In this document: positions 19,735-23,562 of the stretch, one piece after another | Numbering within the stretch: position 1 is the first letter of the stretch | Layout of the letters: each line of letters opens with the position of its first letter | Virus record (IMG/VR): IMGVR_UViG_3300030331_001954 | Span: 1-23,562 of that record | Length of the DNA stretch: 23,562 bases | Strand: one strand, 5' to 3' | DNA from: a virus | Notes under the pieces: generated by a model | The model's database searches: none | What the model was told of the DNA's origin: nothing | The model's input: only the letters and a program-made list of their open reading frames with translations | Made by a program: the position numbers and the translations under genes

Positions 19735-21273
19735 GTGAATTTGACAGAAGAATTATTACTTACGTTTGAAGGTTTTAGTGGTGCACATGGTCAGACGGAA
19801 GTTTCCAATCAAAGAATGAACGGCAAACAGAAAGCCAAATCATTTATCGTAAGACAACCACTAACATTAGAATTATTACAAGGACATATTGATGGCAAGA
19901 AAGGTGTTGGTGCAATACCTATCAACGAACAAAACAAATGTAAGTTCGGTGCTCTTGATATAGATGAATATCCACTGAACCATATTGAATTGGTCGATAA
20001 GCTAGAAGAATTAAAAGTTCCGTGTATCGTGTGCCGTAGTAAAAGTGGGGGTGCACATATATTCTTTTTCTTTACAAAGTGGATGGAAGCGGCAGATTTT
20101 AGAGACAAAGCTGCCGAGATAGCTGCAGCTCTTGGACATGGACGTTGTGAGATATTTCCAAAACAAGAGCAAGTATTGGTAGAGCGAGGAGATGTGGGCA
20201 ACTTCATCAATCTACCATACTTTGATGCAGAAAGAACTTTGAGGTTTGCCATTATTAAAGTTGGCAAGACTTATGTTGAAGCTAGTTTAAAAGAATTTAT
20301 TCAACACATAGCAACAATAAAATGTGATCCAAATAAATTTATGCAGATATCCGTGGGTGGTAAACCAAACTTATTTCCAGGTTTTGTGCCATGTCTTCGT
20401 GCTATGTTATCTGTTGGAGTGCACGAAGGTGGCAGAAACAAAGTTGCTTTTCAGTTAGGTGTTTTTTTACAAAAGTCTCAACCTAATAATTGGAAGTCGC
20501 AGTTGGAGGAGTTGAATGTAAAACATTTTACACCACCGTTACCTGCTGCCGAGATCGTTACGATACAATCACAGTTAGAAAAAAAAGAATATCAGTATTT
20601 ATGTAAGGACGAGCCTATGTCCTCACATTGCAATCAAGGTGTGTGTCGAGGACTTAAACATGGTATCGGAACAACATCCATGCCAGCGATCAGTGGCTTG
20701 TCTGTTATATTATCAGAGCCTCGTTTATGGTTCTTGGATATAGATGGTAGACGATTAGAACTCACGACAGAAGAACTACAAGCTCCAAGATTATTTCAAA
20801 GAGCATGTATGGAGCAGTTAAACTTTATGCCTCCAAAAATGAAAGATGGAGATTGGGAAGTACAAGTCAATGGTCTACTTGAGAACTGTAATGAGATAGC
20901 TGTGCCACAAGAATTAACGTACAAGGGACAGTTTCTATCTTATCTAGAACTCTTTTGTACGGGCAGAGTACAAGCACAAAGTTTCGAGGAAGTTGTTCTT
21001 GGTAAACCATTTACAGATGCAGAAGAAGCAAGAACTTATTTTAAGATAGATTCTTTGATGGAGTTTTTACGGAATAGAAAGTTCGATAATTATACTAGAG
21101 CACAAGTTCAAGAGCGACTCAAAGAGATAAACAACGGAGATAGTTCCGTAGTTAAAAAGTTTCAAACATCACAAGGTAAATGGAAGTCCGTTAGAGTTTG
21201 GTGGATACCAGAGTTTGGAGCAGAAGTAGAAATAAAACCAATAACAATAGAAACAGATGAGGTTCCGTTTTGA
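19735..21273 (+). CDS. Archaeo-eukaryotic-type primase, 512 residues
   Basis: This protein would make primers for DNA synthesis. The AEP core shows FGALDIDEY with Asp75 and Asp77, SKSGGAHIFFF with His108, and CEIFPKQ with acidic Glu139. Cys290, Cys299 and Cys304 sit in CKDEPMSSHC-NQGVC, likely ligands of a metal or Fe-S site, just before a HGIG segment. The fold resembles primases that databases group with 'TOTE conflict system' primases. The C-terminal 200 residues are less clear and end in TDEVPF. The start is a GTG after GGAGTGAA; no suitable ATG is present before the conserved core. It follows the terminator at 19682. Confidence 0.85.
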   Translation: MNLTEELLLTFEGFSGAHGQTEVSNQRMNGKQKAKSFIVRQPLTLELLQGHIDGKKGVGAIPINEQNKCKFGALDIDEYPLNHIELVDKLEELKVPCIVCRSKSGGAHIFFFFTKWMEAADFRDKAAEIAAALGHGRCEIFPKQEQVLVERGDVGNFINLPYFDAERTLRFAIIKVGKTYVEASLKEFIQHIATIKCDPNKFMQISVGGKPNLFPGFVPCLRAMLSVGVHEGGRNKVAFQLGVFLQKSQPNNWKSQLEELNVKHFTPPLPAAEIVTIQSQLEKKEYQYLCKDEPMSSHCNQGVCRGLKHGIGTTSMPAISGLSVILSEPRLWFLDIDGRRLELTTEELQAPRLFQRACMEQLNFMPPKMKDGDWEVQVNGLLENCNEIAVPQELTYKGQFLSYLELFCTGRVQAQSFEEVVLGKPFTDAEEARTYFKIDSLMEFLRNRKFDNYTRAQVQERLKEINNGDSSVVKKFQTSQGKWKSVRVWWIPEFGAEVEIKPITIETDEVPF

Positions 21274-22790
21274 CAGAGACAACAATATTCGGTCCACCTG
21301 GAACAGGTAAGACCACGAGACTAATAAAAATAGTAGAGGGTCATTTACTACAAAAGAAAGATCCTAAAAAGGTAGGCTTTATGTCTTTCAGTAGGAAAGC
21401 AGCCGAGGAGGCAAGAACGAGAGCAGTTACATCTTTAGAAATAGATTATAAAGACATGTTATTTTTTAGAACATTACATTCTCTCGCCTTTAGTTGGCTT
21501 GGCTTAAGTACGGCAGAAGTAATGTCTGGTCGTGACTACAATGAGTTGGGAGCATTGGTTGGCTTAGATTTTAGAACAACACAAACAATTAACATGGAAG
21601 AGGGACCTTTATTTTCTATTGGTGCTGGTGGAGATAAATACATGTCTTTAATTCAATTTGCTCGTGTCAAACAAGTCGATTTGCAAGAGGAGTTTCACAA
21701 AGGAATCTGGAGTAACGACATGAGTTGGCAACAGTTGACGGTGTTAGACAAAGCTTTTAAAGACTTCAAAGAGAGAAGAGGTAAAATAGATTTTATCGAT
21801 ATGATAGAACGATTTATTAAGGAGGGCACATCACCGAAGTTTGAACTATTAATTATAGACGAAGCACAAGACTTAGCACCAATACAATGGAAGATGGTTA
21901 AGGATGTTCTTGTTCCTAATTCAGAGGAAGTCTACTATGCTGGAGATGATGACCAAGCGATATATTCTTGGATGGGTGTAGATGTAAAACATTTTTTAAA
22001 TGCAAGTAAAGAAAAATTACTACTTGAAGATTCTCACAGAGTTCCAAATCACATTCACGCATGGGCACAAAATATCACAGAGAAAATAGCAATAAGAGAA
22101 AAGAAAGAATGGAAACCAACGCATGAAAAAGGAATGGTTACATGGCACAATGATATTCTTGATGTGGATATGCGAGAGGGAGAGTGGTTGATACTTACGA
22201 GAACAAATTACATAGCAAATCAAGTTTGTAACAAACTTAGAGAGGAAGGCTATATATTTTGGAGAGAGGGAGATGGTTGGTCTGTATCTTTAAATGTATT
22301 ATTAGCGATAGAGGTGTGGATATCTTTACAAAGAGGTAAAGCAGTAGAACCAAAATTGTTAAAAGTCTTTGCTAAGTTTATAGATCCTTCTTTAATAAAG
22401 AAAGCTGGTAGAAAAGCTATGGGCAATCTCGTTGAAGATTTAGAATATAACTTAGATCATTTGAAAACTTTATGTGGGTTTGAGGCTAATCATTTTATGG
22501 GTTGGCAAAAGGTTTTGAAATTATCGGAACAAGTTGTTGCATACATAGTCTCTGCTAGAAGGCGAGGAGAGAAAATTTTGTCGGAAGATCCTAGAATCCG
22601 TGTATCGACAATACACAGAGCAAAGGGAGGAGAAGCGGATAATGTAGCAATACTTATGGATTCGACAAAAGCATGTGTCGAGAGTGAAGATCAAGATGCC
22701 GAGAGAAGAGTGTGGTATGTTGGTATGACAAGAGCAAAGAAAGAATTACATATAATAGAAAAATCAGGAAGGTATGGGTTTGATTTATGA
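21270..22790 (+). CDS. UvrD/Rep-like (SF1A) DNA helicase, 506 residues
   Basis: This is a 3'-5' type helicase for strand separation. Motifs are FGPPGTGKTT (Walker A, residues 7-16), FMSFSRKAAEEA (Ia), FRTLHSLAF, LLIIDEAQDLAP near 194 (II), YYAGDDDQAIYSW near 222 (III), STIHRAKGGEADNV near 445 (V) and YVGMTRAKKELHI near the end (VI). It is compact for the family. The start must be TTG, since the next Met comes after Walker A; this TTG overlaps the primase stop as TTGA, with GAGG upstream. It is coupled to the primase and followed by an ATGA overlap. Confidence 0.93.
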   Translation: MTETTIFGPPGTGKTTRLIKIVEGHLLQKKDPKKVGFMSFSRKAAEEARTRAVTSLEIDYKDMLFFRTLHSLAFSWLGLSTAEVMSGRDYNELGALVGLDFRTTQTINMEEGPLFSIGAGGDKYMSLIQFARVKQVDLQEEFHKGIWSNDMSWQQLTVLDKAFKDFKERRGKIDFIDMIERFIKEGTSPKFELLIIDEAQDLAPIQWKMVKDVLVPNSEEVYYAGDDDQAIYSWMGVDVKHFLNASKEKLLLEDSHRVPNHIHAWAQNITEKIAIREKKEWKPTHEKGMVTWHNDILDVDMREGEWLILTRTNYIANQVCNKLREEGYIFWREGDGWSVSLNVLLAIEVWISLQRGKAVEPKLLKVFAKFIDPSLIKKAGRKAMGNLVEDLEYNLDHLKTLCGFEANHFMGWQKVLKLSEQVVAYIVSARRRGEKILSEDPRIRVSTIHRAKGGEADNVAILMDSTKACVESEDQDAERRVWYVGMTRAKKELHIIEKSGRYGFDL

Positions 22791-23053
22791 GAAGAGATAA
22801 AGCATTAAAAAAAGCAGAAGGTTTAGTTAGCACCGAAAGAGCAGAAGTATATGGAGATGCTAGACTTAATCATCAAAGAATTGCTACAATGTGGAGTGTA
22901 ATCTTTGGGGTCAAAGTTACAGTGCCTATGGTATATTTAGCTATGGTCGCTGTTAAGATGTCTAGACTTATAAACACACCAGACCATGAAGATTCATGGG
23001 TGGATATTTGTGGATATGGTGCGTTAGGAGCAGAGGAAAAAAATGACAGGTAA
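22787..23053 (+). CDS. DUF6378-like small phage protein, 88 residues
   Basis: Residues 14-40 (STERAEVYGDARLNHQRIATMW) and 66-82 (DHEDSWVDICGYGALGAE) match the pattern of a small all-helical phage family: a start with R.xxYGD, N..RIA..W, a middle KxxRL, then HxDSWVDIAGYxALG. I associate this with DUF6378, which may be related to nucleotide pyrophosphohydrolases. The function is not known. It overlaps the helicase by four bases and the next gene by eleven, between helicase and polymerase. Confidence 0.8.
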   Translation: MRRDKALKKAEGLVSTERAEVYGDARLNHQRIATMWSVIFGVKVTVPMVYLAMVAVKMSRLINTPDHEDSWVDICGYGALGAEEKNDR

Positions 23054-23219
23054 AAGAGCAGGTCCAACACCTTGGCAAGGTGTTCTTGATAGATGGAAAA
23101 TTAGAGAAGGTAATAAGCCTTGGGGTAGGCTTTCTGATAGTGCTAGGAAAAGATATTTTAAAATATTTCCAGGTTTAGAAAAAAGATATTTAGAGTGGGT
23201 AAAAAAAAATGACAAGTGA
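23043..23219 (+). CDS. Small basic protein before DNA polymerase, 58 residues
   Basis: MTGKRAGPTPWQGVLD follows GGAGCAGAGGAAAAA. The chain is basic and aromatic, with PWGRLSDSARKRYFKIFPGLEKR at about residues 26-48. No family is recognised. It overlaps the previous gene and the polymerase gene by eleven bases each, which supports it as a real coupled gene in a tight replication operon. Confidence 0.65.
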   Translation: MTGKRAGPTPWQGVLDRWKIREGNKPWGRLSDSARKRYFKIFPGLEKRYLEWVKKNDK

Positions 23220-23562
23220 TCAATACCATCTACTTGAACAAGATATAAAAGATGTAGCATGGGGTAATGTGGATTCTGATTGGACTCCACCAGAAACAAT
23301 ACCAGATCTATCGCAGTATGACACGATAGCCATAGACTTGGAAACAAGAGATGAGAATCTTTTAAAGTTAGGACCTGGTTGGTGTAGAAAAGATGGACAC
23401 ATTATAGGTATCGCAGTTGCAGCTGGAGATAGTGCTTGGTATTTCCCAGTAGCACATACAGTTGGTAACATGCCAAAAAGAGTTGTATATCAATGGCTTA
23501 CAGAGTTATGTAAAGATACAACTAAAACTTTCGTGTTCCACAATGCGTTGTACGATCTTGGT
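23209..23562 (+). CDS. polA: DNA polymerase, family A, N-terminal exonuclease part (cut by the window)
   Basis: The first 118 codons encode the start of a 3'-5' exonuclease domain. IAIDLETRD (Asp43, Glu45) is the Exo I metal site, and FHNALYD at the very end of the visible part is Exo II. The GPGW segment near residues 55-58 and VAAGDSAWYFPVAH near 70-85 are typical of phage family A polymerases. The polymerase domain lies beyond the window, so the family call rests on the exonuclease and the gene neighbourhood. The start lies eleven bases inside the preceding gene. Confidence 0.88.
   Translation, partial: MTSDQYHLLEQDIKDVAWGNVDSDWTPPETIPDLSQYDTIAIDLETRDENLLKLGPGWCRKDGHIIGIAVAAGDSAWYFPVAHTVGNMPKRVVYQWLTELCKDTTKTFVFHNALYDLG

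Noticed and set aside
19809-20267. A 152-codon minus-strand frame opposite the primase
   Set aside because: The plus strand carries the primase active-site motifs here, so this is a shadow.

Overview
The window looks like part of the genome of a double-stranded DNA tailed phage (Caudoviricetes). It carries both terminase subunits, the start of a probable portal gene, a DNA replication set, a phage-type tRNA, and many small, tightly overlapping genes of the sort phages carry. The DNA is AT-rich. Several candidate promoters have a CTTGAC-type -35 box, which is common in alphaproteobacterial hosts, and the replication genes resemble those of marine podovirus-like phages. The host is an inference; no host gene is present.

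Layout. (1) 1-6749, minus strand: a packaging/structural operon read leftwards. It runs terL, two small basic proteins with the same C-terminal peptide, a 78-residue basic protein, a 1318-residue multidomain protein, and the start of a probable portal protein that leaves the window. Every junction is a one-base TAATG stop/start overlap. (2) 6750-7175: a divergent control region with a nested inverted repeat, a palindromic operator and a promoter. (3) 7176-9153: early genes separated by strong terminators. Here the same operator/promoter cassette recurs, as does a family of hairpins whose loop is conserved while the stem varies. A minus-strand PD-(D/E)XK nuclease gene closes this block. (4) 9162-12314: a plus-strand run of small, mostly uncharacterised genes with overlapping ends and a tRNA-Cys. 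(5) 12298-13401: a C5-cytosine DNA methyltransferase whose central and C-terminal DNA also carries a second, family-like reading frame. (6) 13452-13949: the terminase small subunit, alone on the minus strand and far from terL. (7) 14001-16055: small Cys-rich, zinc-ribbon and ribbon-helix-helix proteins, with an iteron-like array at the start. (8) 16052-23562: the replication block. It holds a SNF2-type helicase, a resolvase-like nuclease, a small ribbon-helix-helix protein, a conserved phage protein, an SSB-like protein, an archaeo-eukaryotic-type primase, a UvrD-like helicase, a DUF6378-like protein and the start of a family A DNA polymerase.

How it fits together: the divergent region at about 6.75-7.18 kb probably separates leftward late transcription from rightward early and middle transcription. 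The SSB-like protein and the primase end in the same DEVPF peptide, and an upstream ribbon-helix-helix protein ends in SDFPF. This resembles the protein-docking tip of bacterial SSB and suggests a shared partner at the fork. The least expected signals are the dual-frame methyltransferase, the conserved-loop hairpins, the repeated operator/promoter cassette and the shared C-terminal peptides.
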